Shown: positions 27,669 to 36,919, counted from the first letter of the stretch. The stretch: DNA of 59,753 nt from an uncultured Muribaculaceae bacterium (GCA_947626355.1 CANQRV010000009.1:1-59753), one strand, 5' to 3'. A program made the numbers and translations. The notes: generated from the sequence alone by a model not told the origin.

Positions 27669-28512
27669 CTATTTTTTATCACCTCCAGTGCTGCCCATCC
27701 GTTGTCGCTTAGGCGCCGACCGCTTTCGAGTCCGTGATGCAGGGCCTCCTCGAGAAGCATCGGGACATCGGCCTCGTAGAAGCCGCTCAGGAATATCCGG
27801 CCCCCCGACTTCACGCTTGCGGCGTAGCTCGCCATGTCGCCCAGCAGCACGTTGCGGTTGATGTTGGCCAGAAGGTAGTCGGCGTCTCTTAGGTTGTCGA
27901 GCAGACGCGCGTCGCCGGTATGCACCTCGATCTCCACGTTGTTGAGGCGGGCGTTCTCAAGGGCGTTGTCGGTGGCGTCCTGCTCGATGTCGATGCCCGT
28001 TACCTTGTCGGCTCCCCTCATCTTGGCGAGGATGGCGAGGATGGCTGTGCCGGTGCCCATGTCGATTACCTTGCTGCCTGTCATGTCGCTGTCGAGTATC
28101 AGGCGCAGCATCATCGAGGTAGTGAGTGATGGCCGGTGCCGAAGGCCATCTTCGGATCGATCGAGATGTCGTATTCCGCCTCCGGCACGTCATGATGGAA
28201 GGAGGAGTGTACGGCCACTTTGCCCCCCACCACTATGGGCTGGAAATAGTTTTTCTCCCATTCGGAGTTCCAGTCCTCTCCCTTGATCTCCTGCGATGTG
28301 AGCGAGATGTCGCTGATTTCAAAGGGGAGGGTGCGGAGAGCCTCTTTGGCAGCCTCACGGTCGTAGCTGTCGGTCTTTATATATGCTTCGAGTCCCCCTT
28401 CCACGGGCTCAAACGATTCATAGCCTATGTCGGCGAGATTCTGGGCGGCCAGGTCGGCGATGTCGTCGTTGCATGGTGTCAGCCTGACGCTGAGTTGTGT
28501 GTAGTCGGTCAT
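27669..28512 (-). pseudogene. prmA: Ribosomal protein L11 methyltransferase gene with two apparent 1-nt deletions
   Basis: The N-terminal part (MTDYTQLSVRLTPCNDD to DPKMAFGTGHH) and the C-terminal part (TSMMLRLILDSDM, VIDMGTGTAILAILAKM, LLANINRNVLL) together make a whole PrmA, the SAM enzyme that trimethylates L11. The two parts are in different frames. The join FGTGHH-SLPR-stop at about 28120-28125 needs one added base to read GHHSTTSMM. A second slip is likely at the T6 run 27672-27677: one more base would end the protein VIKK-stop at 27669, whereas the observed frame runs on to 27524. Either a decayed gene or two homopolymer/sequence errors. Confidence 0.85.
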
Positions 28513-28592
28513 TCTTGTATCAGGTTGGATCAGTTGTGTCAGGGCTCTTTGAAAGCCCTGGATATGGTCATGGTTGTGAGTGGCGGATTACG

Positions 28593-28925
28593 CTACCTCT
28601 TTTTCCTGCGGAAAAATGAGAAGATCTTTCGCGCCGAGGAGAAGAGCGAGAAGCCGATCATCGCGTAGTCGAGATAGCTCATGCCGGAGGCTATGCGCGT
28701 GGCGATATGGCCGATCTTGCCCACTGTCGAGGTGCTCCCCGATGATGAGAGGGGATTGTATTTCCTTAGCTGCCCGACATTATTGATCATTTTTGTCCGG
28801 CAGAAATCCTTCTGCAGTGCCGTCAGCGCGCGCTGATAGCGCAGCTCGTCGAGTGTGTATCCCTTGAACTTTGGGGCTTCCGCCGGCTCGTCCTGCCTCG
28901 GTGTTGTCTGTTTGATGATTTCCAT
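28593..28925 (-). CDS. Unknown small membrane-associated protein
   Basis: 110 residues. A hydrophilic N-terminal half (EAPKFKGYTLDELRYQRAL) leads to one moderately hydrophobic segment (SYLDYAMIGFSLFSSARKIF) and a basic tail FFRRKKR. I do not recognise the family. It starts 3 nt after the stop of the holin-like gene and is surely co-transcribed with it, suggesting an envelope role. Confidence 0.8.
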   Translation of the reverse strand: MEIIKQTTPRQDEPAEAPKFKGYTLDELRYQRALTALQKDFCRTKMINNVGQLRKYNPLSSSGSTSTVGKIGHIATRIASGMSYLDYAMIGFSLFSSARKIFSFFRRKKR

Positions 28926-28928
28926 GGG

Positions 28929-29285
28929 TCAGTGCTTGTTTTGGCGCTCCACGAGTAGCCGGGTTATGAAACGGGTGATGGGATTGAACACCAATGGCTT
29001 GCGCAGCAACACGATGACCACTGTCAGCACCACCACGATGCCCCCGGTGGTGAGATAGGCGAGCGCCGGGCTCATCATCCTGGCGAATAATCCCTGAAGC
29101 GCGAACAGCAGCATGATGAAGAGGGGCAGCGCGAGCATCATGATGATCGCGAAGAGGATACCCATGCCGGCTATTACCGAGAATTTCTCCACCAGCGTGA
29201 GCTTGGCGTATTCCGCCTCAAGCTTTATCCATTCCGTCGACTGTGTCAGGATGTCGCGTATCTCGTCGGTGATTTTTTCTTTCAT
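28929..29285 (-). CDS. Holin-like (Phage_holin_3_6-type) membrane protein
   Basis: 118 residues with an amphipathic N-terminus (EIRDILTQSTEWIKLEAEYAKLTLVEK) and two long hydrophobic segments (about 35-65 and 72-95). This pattern fits the Phage_holin_3_6 / putative Actinobacterial holin-X family. The name is historical: such proteins are common chromosomal genes next to YtxH genes and no phage genes are near. Likely an inner-membrane protein linked to envelope stress (inference). Confidence 0.82.
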   Translation of the reverse strand: MKEKITDEIRDILTQSTEWIKLEAEYAKLTLVEKFSVIAGMGILFAIIMMLALPLFIMLLFALQGLFARMMSPALAYLTTGGIVVVLTVVIVLLRKPLVFNPITRFITRLLVERQNKH

Positions 29286-29313
29286 GCTTATGATCGTTGC
29301 ATGTATTGATTAT

Positions 29314-29364
29314 GAAAAAAGGCAGGGGAAGGGCCGCCGGCTGTGGCCGGCGGCTGGCTTCCCC
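29314..29364 (-). terminator. Hairpin terminator between the YtxH pair and the holin-like gene
   Basis: GCCGCCGGC (29333-29341) pairs with GCCGGCGGC (29346-29354) around TGTG, extended by GGGGAAG/CTTCCCC. The minus strand then has TTTTTT (29320-29315). It would limit read-through from the YtxH genes to the downstream two genes. Confidence 0.75.
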
Positions 29365-29411
29365 GTTTTCGTCTGTCGGGAAGGCTCCCGGCAGGGGTCG
29401 CTGACTCATGT

Positions 29412-29606
29412 TCAGTCTTCGTTGCCGGCGAGCTCGGCCACAAGGGCGTCTACCTCGCTGTCGCTGATCCTGATGCCTTTGCGACGCAGGATCTTGCAGA
29501 TCTTCTCCCTTACGTCTGAGCCTTTCTCCGGGGCGAGAAGCAGCGCTGCTCCGCAGCCCACGATTGCGCCCCCGAGGAACGCATACAGTATGTTCAGTGC
29601 TTTCAT
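29412..29606 (-). CDS. YtxH-like small membrane protein, copy 2
   Basis: 64 residues. One N-terminal membrane segment (LNILYAFLGGAIVGCGAALLL) is followed by APEKGSDVREKI and an amphipathic helix, as in YtxH proteins. It is a diverged duplicate of the gene 18 nt upstream: both share the GGAI...LLxAPEKG core. Confidence 0.85.
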   Translation of the reverse strand: MKALNILYAFLGGAIVGCGAALLLAPEKGSDVREKICKILRRKGIRISDSEVDALVAELAGNED

Positions 29607-29624
29607 TTCAGGTCTGTGTCTCTT

Positions 29625-29828
29625 TTAGATGTTGCTTTCGATTTTGTCTTCAATCTCGTCTACGAGTTCCTCCATCTTCGATTTCTTAAGGTTGATGCCC
29701 TTTTCCTTGAGAAACTCCATGATTTTCTTGCGGGTGTCGTCGCCTTTCTCCGGGGCTACCAGGAGACCGACTGCTGCGCCTGCGATGGCACCGCCGATCA
29801 CTGCGCTGATTACATGTATTGCTTTCAT
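29625..29828 (-). CDS. YtxH-like small membrane protein, copy 1
   Basis: 67 residues with a glycine-rich membrane segment (AVIGGAIAGAAVGLLVAPEKG) followed by a charged amphipathic helix (KKSKMEELVDEIEDKIE). YtxH-type proteins are linked to general stress in Bacillus; the role here is unknown. First of a four-gene minus-strand group. Confidence 0.87.
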   Translation of the reverse strand: MKAIHVISAVIGGAIAGAAVGLLVAPEKGDDTRKKIMEFLKEKGINLKKSKMEELVDEIEDKIESNI

Positions 29829-29955
29829 TTCCTAATTTTTATGGTTTTTATGTTTCCTGTTTTCTTTTCCGAGGCCGCTCGCTGCGGCTGCTCTTTAAAA
29901 ATATTAACAAATATCGTTCCAATTTGTTTTGATGCCTGCCCCCTCACGCCTCTTT

Positions 29956-30495
29956 TCATCGCTGCGCCATAGATGCCGACGCCACGGCCGTATACGCCTG
30001 GAGACCCTGCTCCGAAAGCTCCACCATGCGCATGTCGCCATCAGGAGTGATCATCTTTACGTGGCCCTCGTCTACCATCGTCATGAAGGGGTATTTCTTC
30101 CCGTCTGCTTCCACGGCCCATGTCTCGCTGTCGCCGTCATAGTCGAGCTTCACTATCTCGCCGCCGGGACACTCTATCGTGTAGCCCTCGCTCGTCGAAG
30201 CGATATGGTAGACACCCCTGTCTGTCTCCACCGTCCTGTTGGTGGCTTCCATGGGATTGTTGCCGCTCCAGAACTCTATGGAGTTAAGAACCAGAAGGTC
30301 AACCACCGCAGTCACTTCATAGACAGGCACTATCCAGAATGCGAAAAACACGAGTTCGTTGACAAATTTGGGCCCAACCTGCTTGTTCCAGTTGAGCACC
30401 CGGTGGGTGAGCGTGAAATTGCCGATACACGATGTCAGTCCCACCGTGGCGGCCAGCGACAATACCGCTGCCGCCGTGAGTGTTTTCTTCTTCAT
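29956..30495 (-). CDS. DUF3332 lipoprotein
   Basis: 179 residues from MKKKTLTAAAVLSLA; the frame opens at 30519, but that start would overlap the mltF stop. The signal peptide ends in LTSCIGNF, giving a lipidated Cys. The segment VNELVFFAFWIVPVYEVTAVVDLLVLNSIEFWSG is typical of DUF3332, a Bacteroidota/proteobacterial family of unknown function. It begins 20 nt after mltF and is the last gene of the recJ run. Confidence 0.85.
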   Translation of the reverse strand: MKKKTLTAAAVLSLAATVGLTSCIGNFTLTHRVLNWNKQVGPKFVNELVFFAFWIVPVYEVTAVVDLLVLNSIEFWSGNNPMEATNRTVETDRGVYHIASTSEGYTIECPGGEIVKLDYDGDSETWAVEADGKKYPFMTMVDEGHVKMITPDGDMRMVELSEQGLQAYTAVASASMAQR

Positions 30496-30515
30496 GATGT
30501 ATTTGTTTTTTAGTT

Positions 30516-31913
30516 TCATTTCCTGTAGCCATTATACGTGCGCATCACCGTCTCCACGAAGTTCACCGTCTCCCGGCCTCGGAAATATCCGTTCTTCACC
30601 ACCGGGTCGTTGTAGTATTTCGGATTCGATTTCATGAGGATGGCCTCGCTCACGTGCCCCTCCCAGCGCGTCGGGTCGTAGCCGTATTTAGCCGCGAGCG
30701 CTATGCCGTCGAGCACGTGGCCCAGCCCGCTGTTGTAGGCGGCGAGCACAAATTTAATTCTTTCATCCGGATCCGCAATCTTTTTTTGCAGGCTTTTGTC
30801 TAATTTGGCCACTAATGCGGCGCCTGCGCCAATATTGACATCAGGGTCGCGCATGTCGCGTCCGCCGTAGCCAAGCGCGCGCGCCGTGCCCGGCATGATC
30901 TGCATGATCCCCTTGGCGCCCGCCCAGGAGCTGACGTCGTTGCGGAAGCGCGACTCCACGTAGCCGATGGCCGCCAGCATCTCCCAGTCGCGTCCCGACG
31001 CCGCGCTGTGGCGTTGAAACAGATGGTCGTAGGGGGAGATGCTGCCGTCGCTGCGTCTCGTCGCCGGCATCGCGTCGAGGACATCGGTGGCCAGCACTTT
31101 GCTGTTCTCGAAATATTTCTTGTATAGGTTTTTTGAGAATCCCTGGTGGGCGAAGGTGCTGTTCCATGTGTCGATTTCCCGGGCAAGCACCGAGTCCTTG
31201 CGGCTCACGGCCCAGCCAGACATCTGGTCGAGGCTAACCTTCATGCTGATGTCGAGGTCGGGATAATACGACTTGTTGAGCTCCGCAACGTCTGAATCCA
31301 CCACCGTCAGCGGGATCTCTCCGTTGTGCACCATCTCGATAAGGTCTTCCGATATCAGGGTGTCGCGGCTTATGGGCTTGATGATGAGGCCTCCACCCAG
31401 CTCCGCGTTGAGGTTGTTCATCCGGTAGTGGTATTTGGAGTCTTTCTCCACATAGATCTCCTTACCCACCAGCTGGGTCACGTCGGTGATCTTCTCCCGT
31501 CCGTCGGGCTGCACCAGCACCTGCCACGACACCTCCTTCGGGCCGCAGTAGAGCACCTTGCGCGTGTATTCTCCGATCCGTGGCACGGGATATGCCGCCA
31601 CGTCAGCCTCGCCCCGGTCGAGCATGTCGAGAAGTTCCTGAAGATTCGATGCCACCTTGAGGTCCATCACGTAGCCCGCGCTGTCGGCAAACTGCCGGAT
31701 GTTCTCGTAGTCGAAGCCCATGTCCTGGCCGCGGTAGTTGAAATAGGAGGTCGGGCTGTAGAGGGTGGCTACGTGAAGGGTGTCTCGGTCGCGCTCCGGC
31801 TCGGCCACCTTGCCCCGGCTGCCGCAGCTCCATAATGATGTCGTCACGATGAGCGTCAGAAGCGCTGCCGCCGGGTGAGTCTTTATCTTTTTCATTGCCT
31901 TCATTTCTTTCAT
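30516..31913 (-). CDS. mltF: MltF-like lytic transglycosylase with solute-binding domain
   Basis: About 465 residues from the chosen start MKEMKAMKKIKTH; the frame extends to 31949, inside umuC. The signal peptide carries a lipobox-like SLWSC, so it is probably an outer-membrane lipoprotein. Residues about 45-270 form a family-3 solute-binding domain, the regulatory part of MltF. The remainder is an SLT domain with the catalytic Glu in YVESRF, then GAKGIMQIMPGTA and AAYNSGLGHV. It cleaves peptidoglycan glycan strands. Its place after umuC may simply reflect operon packing. Confidence 0.92.
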   Translation of the reverse strand: MKEMKAMKKIKTHPAAALLTLIVTTSLWSCGSRGKVAEPERDRDTLHVATLYSPTSYFNYRGQDMGFDYENIRQFADSAGYVMDLKVASNLQELLDMLDRGEADVAAYPVPRIGEYTRKVLYCGPKEVSWQVLVQPDGREKITDVTQLVGKEIYVEKDSKYHYRMNNLNAELGGGLIIKPISRDTLISEDLIEMVHNGEIPLTVVDSDVAELNKSYYPDLDISMKVSLDQMSGWAVSRKDSVLAREIDTWNSTFAHQGFSKNLYKKYFENSKVLATDVLDAMPATRRSDGSISPYDHLFQRHSAASGRDWEMLAAIGYVESRFRNDVSSWAGAKGIMQIMPGTARALGYGGRDMRDPDVNIGAGAALVAKLDKSLQKKIADPDERIKFVLAAYNSGLGHVLDGIALAAKYGYDPTRWEGHVSEAILMKSNPKYYNDPVVKNGYFRGRETVNFVETVMRTYNGYRK

Positions 31914-31929
31914 GGAGTCTGTCTTTGTT

Positions 31930-33174
31930 TCATCTGCGTTCGGCGCCAAACGATATGCTGTAGCCGTCGTCGTATCCTTTGTGGCTGATGGTGATCTGCG
32001 AGGCCAGGCGCAGCCGGGGATGCCCGGTCTCCGAGTTGAGCCTGTCGATCACCTGCATCAGCTTCCGCCCGGCGGCCTCACGCGCCGGTTGCGCCTCATC
32101 GAAGAGCGACGGCATAACGGAGTTCTCGGCCACTATCTCGCCGAGCACTATTCCGGCCCGCTTGTAGGCGAGCGAGGTGTCGAATATCCTGTTGAGCCCC
32201 TCCACTGCCGCCGCCGCTATGGTAGGGGTGTCGTTGGCCGGTCTCGTCAGCCGCAGTGTCACTTCCGGGGCGTGGAAGCCGTTGGCTGTGTGGAAGCGGT
32301 TGGTGACGAGAAACGCCGTCACGGTGGAGCATTTCCCCTTCATGGCGCGGAGCCGTTGCGAGCAGTGGGCGGCATACACGGCCATACGGGCCCGAAGATA
32401 GTCGTAGTCGTCGACATCGTACGGGAAGGTACGCGTCTCGCTGATGCTCTGCTGGAGCTCCCGCTCCACGTGGGCCAGCTCGATGCAGGGGAGTCCGTGG
32501 AGTTCCATCCACGATTTCTCGCCGTTGATGCCCAGCATCCTGCGTATGCGGTGGCGGTCGGCGCGGTAGAAGTCGCCGATGGTATAGACGCCGCTCTGAT
32601 AGAGGCGCTTGGCCAGCCGCCGCCCGATGCCCCAGAGGTCGCGTATCTCCAGGGTGTCGAGCAGCCTCTCGGTGGCCTCCGTGTCGCTGAGCATTCCCAC
32701 AGGCTCACGCTTCTTCTTGCAGACCTCGGTCACGATCTTAGCCAGCGTCTTCGACCGTCCGAAGCCGATGGTCACCGGTATTCCGGCCTCCCGCAGGCAG
32801 GCTTTCCTGATCTCCAGCCCTATCTGGAGCAGCGCTCCCGGCGGGATGCCGTCGACGTTGAGGAAGGCCTCGTCGACCGAATAGTCGAGTGTCGAGGGCA
32901 CGTAGCGTCTGAAGATGTCATGCACCTGCAGGCTGATCTCGCGGTAGAGCAGATGGTTGCCGGAGAGGGCTATGACGCGCCCGCTTTCGGTCAGCTCCCG
33001 GATCTCGAAGGCCGGCTGGCCCATCTTGATTCCGAGTGTCTTGGCCTCGTTGCTGCGCGCCACGACGCAGCCGTCGTTGTTGCTGAGCACCACCACGGCC
33101 TTCCCGTCAAGCGAATGGTTGCGCGAGCGCTCACACGACACGAAGAAGTTGTTGCAGTCGGCCAGTCCTGTCAT
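31930..33174 (-). CDS. umuC: Y-family DNA polymerase (UmuC type)
   Basis: Translesion polymerase of 414 residues. The metal-binding acidic residues are in LADCNNFFVSCERS (Asp6) and YSVDEAFLNV (Asp-Glu). The N-terminal SNNDGCVVARSNEAK and the helix-hairpin-helix LWGIGRRLAKRL are typical of UmuC rather than DinB. Its start overlaps the recQ stop by 4 nt. No umuD/lexA-like protease gene is beside it, which is unusual for a UmuC. Confidence 0.93.
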   Translation of the reverse strand: MTGLADCNNFFVSCERSRNHSLDGKAVVVLSNNDGCVVARSNEAKTLGIKMGQPAFEIRELTESGRVIALSGNHLLYREISLQVHDIFRRYVPSTLDYSVDEAFLNVDGIPPGALLQIGLEIRKACLREAGIPVTIGFGRSKTLAKIVTEVCKKKREPVGMLSDTEATERLLDTLEIRDLWGIGRRLAKRLYQSGVYTIGDFYRADRHRIRRMLGINGEKSWMELHGLPCIELAHVERELQQSISETRTFPYDVDDYDYLRARMAVYAAHCSQRLRAMKGKCSTVTAFLVTNRFHTANGFHAPEVTLRLTRPANDTPTIAAAAVEGLNRIFDTSLAYKRAGIVLGEIVAENSVMPSLFDEAQPAREAAGRKLMQVIDRLNSETGHPRLRLASQITISHKGYDDGYSISFGAERR

Positions 33175-35087
33175 GATTGCTCGAGTTTATAGAAGTTGTT
33201 GTCACATATAGCATATCCCTCGTTGCAGAGAAACGAGAGGGCCTCGGCCACACTCGCGGCCTGCAGCCCGCAGTCATGCTCCACCATCAGCGCGGTGGCG
33301 CCCCCCGGTTTGCTTTCGAGATAGGCCGTCACCTTCGTCACTGCGTCGGCGCCTGAGACCTTTGTCTTCTTTCTTCCGTGGGCCCGGCAGATGTCGCATT
33401 TGCCGCAGTCTCCGGCATGTTCCTCTCCGAAATACTCGAGCATACGCTCCACGCGGCATCCCTTGTCGCTGAAGGCGAAGTCGATCATGCGCTCGACCCT
33501 CGCCGACATGGCTTTCTTCCTCTCCTCGTAGACCGTGGTGGGGATGATCAGGCTCGTGGTCTCCTCGCGTGCGGTGGGGAAGTGCATCAGCGCCACGCTC
33601 GACTTAGGGATGTAGGTGGCGATTCCGGCCCTGTTGAGCTCGAGCAGCGCCTCATACACCTCGCGTTCCCCGAGCTGGGTGGCTTTGGAGAGCTCCGGCT
33701 CCAGTATGTAGCAGAAGTCGGTGAAGAGCCCGGGATACGTGCGGAGCAGTCCGGAGAGTGTTGTCTCCGCGTTGGCGCTCAGTCTGTCGGTGTGATAGAG
33801 CTCCTCGCGGGTGCAGTCGATGCGCACGCGCGACCTGCTGTCGGGCTCCTCGATATAATTGAGGTAGCCTGACTGGGAGAGCAGCCGCAGCGAGCTGCGG
33901 CATTGACGCTCCTCTATCTTATAGGTGGCGCAGAATTTCGATATGTCGAACTCGCGCAGCACGTCGTAGCCTTCCCCCACGTCGATGTGGAGGAATACGC
34001 ACACCAGCTCGTAGATCTTCTTTATTATCCTGCGGTCGGGAAACGACTCCGTGACGCGCCGCCGCAGTGTGGCCGGGTCGCGCGGCGAGGTGATGAGCAC
34101 GGCGTAGGAGGGGAGTTCGTCGCGCCCGGCGCGTCCCGCCTCCTGATAGTATTCCTCGAGCGAGGGGGGCAGGTCGAAATGCACCACCGTGCGCACGTCG
34201 GGCTTGTCGATGCCCATGCCGAAGGCATTGGTGGCCACCATCACGCGCACGTCGCCGCGTTGCCAGTCGTTCTGCCGCTCCTCTTTCAGGGTATAGTCGA
34301 GTCCCGCGTGATAGAAGGTGGATGATATGCCGCTGCTGTTGAGGAAGTCGGAGATCTCGCGGCAGCGCCGCCGGCTCCTCACGTAGACGATGGCGCTCCC
34401 CGAAGTGCGCGAGAGGATATGAAACACCTCGTGGATGCGCGTGTCGGCCGGCCTCACTATGTAGCTGATGTTGTCGCGCACGAAGCTCTTGCGAAACACT
34501 GCCGCGTCGCGCATCTCGAGCTGCCTCGCGATGTCGACGGCTACGGCAGGTGTGGCGGTAGCTGTGAGGGCCAGCACGTTGGCGCCGGGCTTCAGACGCC
34601 TCAGCTTCCTGATCTCGAGATAGGCCGGGCGGAAGTCGTAGCCCCACTGGGAGATGCAGTGGGCCTCGTCGACCACTATGAGTCTCACGTCGATGTTGCG
34701 CAGCTCGGCCATGAAGCGCTCGTTGCCCAGGCGCTCCGGCGAGATGTAGAGGAGGCGGGCCCTGGCGTTGACGAGGGTCTCCCACGCCTGGCGCTGCTCG
34801 GAGCCTGTCATGCCCGAATGGAAAAACACCGCCTTGATGCGCCGCCGACGAAGGTTGTCGACCTGGTCTTTCATCAGCGAGATGAGCGGCGTCACCACGA
34901 CGGTGACGCCGGAACCGAACGCTATGCCGGGCACCTGGAAAGTGATCGACTTGCCGCCACCGGTAGGCATGAGCCCCAGCGTGTCACGGCCGGAGGCCAC
35001 GGCGCGGATGATGTCGAGCTGAAGGGGCCGGAAGCTGTCGTAGCCCCAGTGTTGCCGGAGGATCGAGAGGAAGTCGGCGTCGCTCAT
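33171..35087 (-). CDS. recQ: RecQ-family ATP-dependent DNA helicase
   Basis: A 3'-5' helicase of 638 residues. Walker A is MPTGGGKSITFQ, motif II DEAHCISQWGYDFRP, and motif VI is in YYQEAGRAGRD. The RQC zinc cluster is partly seen in CGKCDICRAHGRKK. A short C-terminal winged-helix region follows. Its ATG overlaps the recJ stop by 4 nt and its stop overlaps the umuC start, so recJ, recQ and umuC are probably translationally coupled. Confidence 0.95.
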   Translation of the reverse strand: MSDADFLSILRQHWGYDSFRPLQLDIIRAVASGRDTLGLMPTGGGKSITFQVPGIAFGSGVTVVVTPLISLMKDQVDNLRRRRIKAVFFHSGMTGSEQRQAWETLVNARARLLYISPERLGNERFMAELRNIDVRLIVVDEAHCISQWGYDFRPAYLEIRKLRRLKPGANVLALTATATPAVAVDIARQLEMRDAAVFRKSFVRDNISYIVRPADTRIHEVFHILSRTSGSAIVYVRSRRRCREISDFLNSSGISSTFYHAGLDYTLKEERQNDWQRGDVRVMVATNAFGMGIDKPDVRTVVHFDLPPSLEEYYQEAGRAGRDELPSYAVLITSPRDPATLRRRVTESFPDRRIIKKIYELVCVFLHIDVGEGYDVLREFDISKFCATYKIEERQCRSSLRLLSQSGYLNYIEEPDSRSRVRIDCTREELYHTDRLSANAETTLSGLLRTYPGLFTDFCYILEPELSKATQLGEREVYEALLELNRAGIATYIPKSSVALMHFPTAREETTSLIIPTTVYEERKKAMSARVERMIDFAFSDKGCRVERMLEYFGEEHAGDCGKCDICRAHGRKKTKVSGADAVTKVTAYLESKPGGATALMVEHDCGLQAASVAEALSFLCNEGYAICDNNFYKLEQS

Positions 35088-36820
35088 TTCTGCTCGGAGA
35101 GTCGGATGTCGCGGATCATGAGCTGGATGCTCTCCTGGTGTCCCCCCTGCTTGGTCTGCTCGATGGTGTAGCAGATGTCGATGGGCTTGTGGGCGTGGAT
35201 ATGCTCGAAATAGGGAGCCATGTTGAAGGCTATCGCGTTGATCACGCGGCTTGTGCTGTCGTCTTCCAGCTCCAGCTTGATATGCTCCAGGTTCTTGCCC
35301 ACGAGCTTGCTCGTGCCGAAGTCAAACACGTTGCGAGTGCAGAACACCGGCTTCTGGTTGCCGGGGCCGTAGGGGTTGAGCTTCTTGAGATATCCGGTGA
35401 GCTCGGGGGTGATGTCGGCGAATTCTATCACGGCGTCGATGTCGATCTGCGGCGATAGCTGGTTGGGCTGTATGTGCGAGGCCACGTATTCCTCGAATCT
35501 CCGGCTGAACTCCGGTATGTTCTCCTCTCTGAGCGAGAGGCCTACGGCGTAGGTGTGGCCGCCGAAGTTCTCCAGCAGGTCGCGTGTGGAGTTCACGGCC
35601 GAATATATGTCGAAGCCCTGCACCGAGCGGCTCGAGCCGGTGGCCAGCCCGTTGCTGAAGGTCAGCACCACGGCCGGCTTGTAGTAGAGCTCCGTGAGGC
35701 GCGAGGCCACGATGCCTATGATTCCCTTGTGCCAGTCCTTGTTGTAGACCACTATCGAGCGCTTGCCGTCGACGATGGCCACGTTTTTCTCGATCAGCAT
35801 GTTGGCCTCCTGGGTGATCTGCTTGTCGAGCTCCTTGCGGTCTTTGTTGTATTGGTCGATGTCCTTCCCCTTCTCATAGGCGTCGTGAAGGTCGCGGCAC
35901 ACGAGGAGGTCTACGGCCTCTATGCCGCTCTGCATGCGGCCCGAGGCGTTGATGCGCGGCCCGATCTTGAAGATCACGTCGCTGATGGTGATGTCCTTGT
36001 TGGTGAGCTTGCAGAGGCGTATTATGCTGCGGAGCCCGAGGTTGGGGTTGGAGTTGAGGCGCTTGAGGCCGTGGTAGGCCATGATGCGGTTCTCGTCGAT
36101 GATAGGCACTATGTCGGCCGCGATGCTCACGGCCACCAGATCGAGCAGCGACTCCAGCTCGTTGTGGTTGGAGAGACCGTTGCTCTGCGCGAAGGCTTGC
36201 ATGAACTTGAAGCCCACGCCGCAGCCGCTGAGGTGGTGGCAGGGATAGGCCGATCCGGGCATCTTCGGATTGAGGATGGCCACAGCCGGCGGCAGCGTCT
36301 CGTCGGGCACGTGGTGGTCGCAGATGATGAAGTCGATGCCGTGCTCCTTGGCGTAGGCTATCTCGTCGATGGCCTTGATGCCGCAGTCGAGCACTATCAC
36401 CAGCTTCACGTCGTTTTCCAGCGCGTAGTCGATGCTCTTGAGCGATATGCCGTATCCCTCCTCGTAGCGGGTGGGGATGTAGTATTCGATATTGCTGTAG
36501 TAGTTCTGGAGATATTTGTAGACGAGAGCCACCGCCGTGGTGCCGTCGACGTCGTAGTCTCCGTAGATCATGATCCGCTCCTTGGCGCCCATCGCCTTGT
36601 TGAGGCGGTTGACGGCCTTGTCCATGTCGGGCATGAGAAACGGGTCGTGGAGGTCAGATATGGCCGGCGTGAAGAAGGCGTCGGCCTCTGCGGGACTCTT
36701 GACGCCCCTCCGCAGCAGCACTTCCGCTATCGCGGAGTTACCCCCGCAATGGGCGTGCAAAGCGTCAGCCTGCTCTTTCTGCTGGTTGGTAAGGGGTTGA
36801 TAGTTCCATTTATTGGTCAT
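35084..36820 (-). CDS. recJ: Single-strand-specific exonuclease RecJ
   Basis: A 5'-3' ssDNA exonuclease of 578 residues, acting with RecQ in end resection. DHH-superfamily motifs are present: YGDYDVDGTTA, VLDCGIKA, ICDHHVPDE and the C-terminal DHHA1-type FGGHTYAVGLSL. It is the first gene of the recJ-recQ-umuC-mltF-DUF3332 run and has a consensus promoter. Confidence 0.96.
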   Translation of the reverse strand: MTNKWNYQPLTNQQKEQADALHAHCGGNSAIAEVLLRRGVKSPAEADAFFTPAISDLHDPFLMPDMDKAVNRLNKAMGAKERIMIYGDYDVDGTTAVALVYKYLQNYYSNIEYYIPTRYEEGYGISLKSIDYALENDVKLVIVLDCGIKAIDEIAYAKEHGIDFIICDHHVPDETLPPAVAILNPKMPGSAYPCHHLSGCGVGFKFMQAFAQSNGLSNHNELESLLDLVAVSIAADIVPIIDENRIMAYHGLKRLNSNPNLGLRSIIRLCKLTNKDITISDVIFKIGPRINASGRMQSGIEAVDLLVCRDLHDAYEKGKDIDQYNKDRKELDKQITQEANMLIEKNVAIVDGKRSIVVYNKDWHKGIIGIVASRLTELYYKPAVVLTFSNGLATGSSRSVQGFDIYSAVNSTRDLLENFGGHTYAVGLSLREENIPEFSRRFEEYVASHIQPNQLSPQIDIDAVIEFADITPELTGYLKKLNPYGPGNQKPVFCTRNVFDFGTSKLVGKNLEHIKLELEDDSTSRVINAIAFNMAPYFEHIHAHKPIDICYTIEQTKQGGHQESIQLMIRDIRLSEQK

Positions 36821-36887
36821 CTCGGTTGAGTTTTTTCGGAGTCAGATGCAGGCTGTGGGGCTGTGTCCCCGAGGAAAGTAGATTTTG

Positions 36888-36919
36888 CAAAAATAGTAAA
36901 AAAAGACGTCTGATGCAAA
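36888..36919 (-). promoter_or_regulatory. Promoter of the recJ operon
   Basis: On the minus strand TTTG (36919-36916), a 20-nt spacer and TATTTTTG (36895-36888). Both elements match consensus. The leader is about 60 nt. Confidence 0.85.

Noticed and set aside
28929-29285. Prophage remnant suggested by the holin-like gene
   Set aside because: No phage structural, lysis or integrase genes nearby; this holin-like family is usually chromosomal.
35474-36829. A 451-codon plus-strand ORF opposite recJ
   Set aside because: Antisense shadow of a clear RecJ; no start signals or protein-like motifs.
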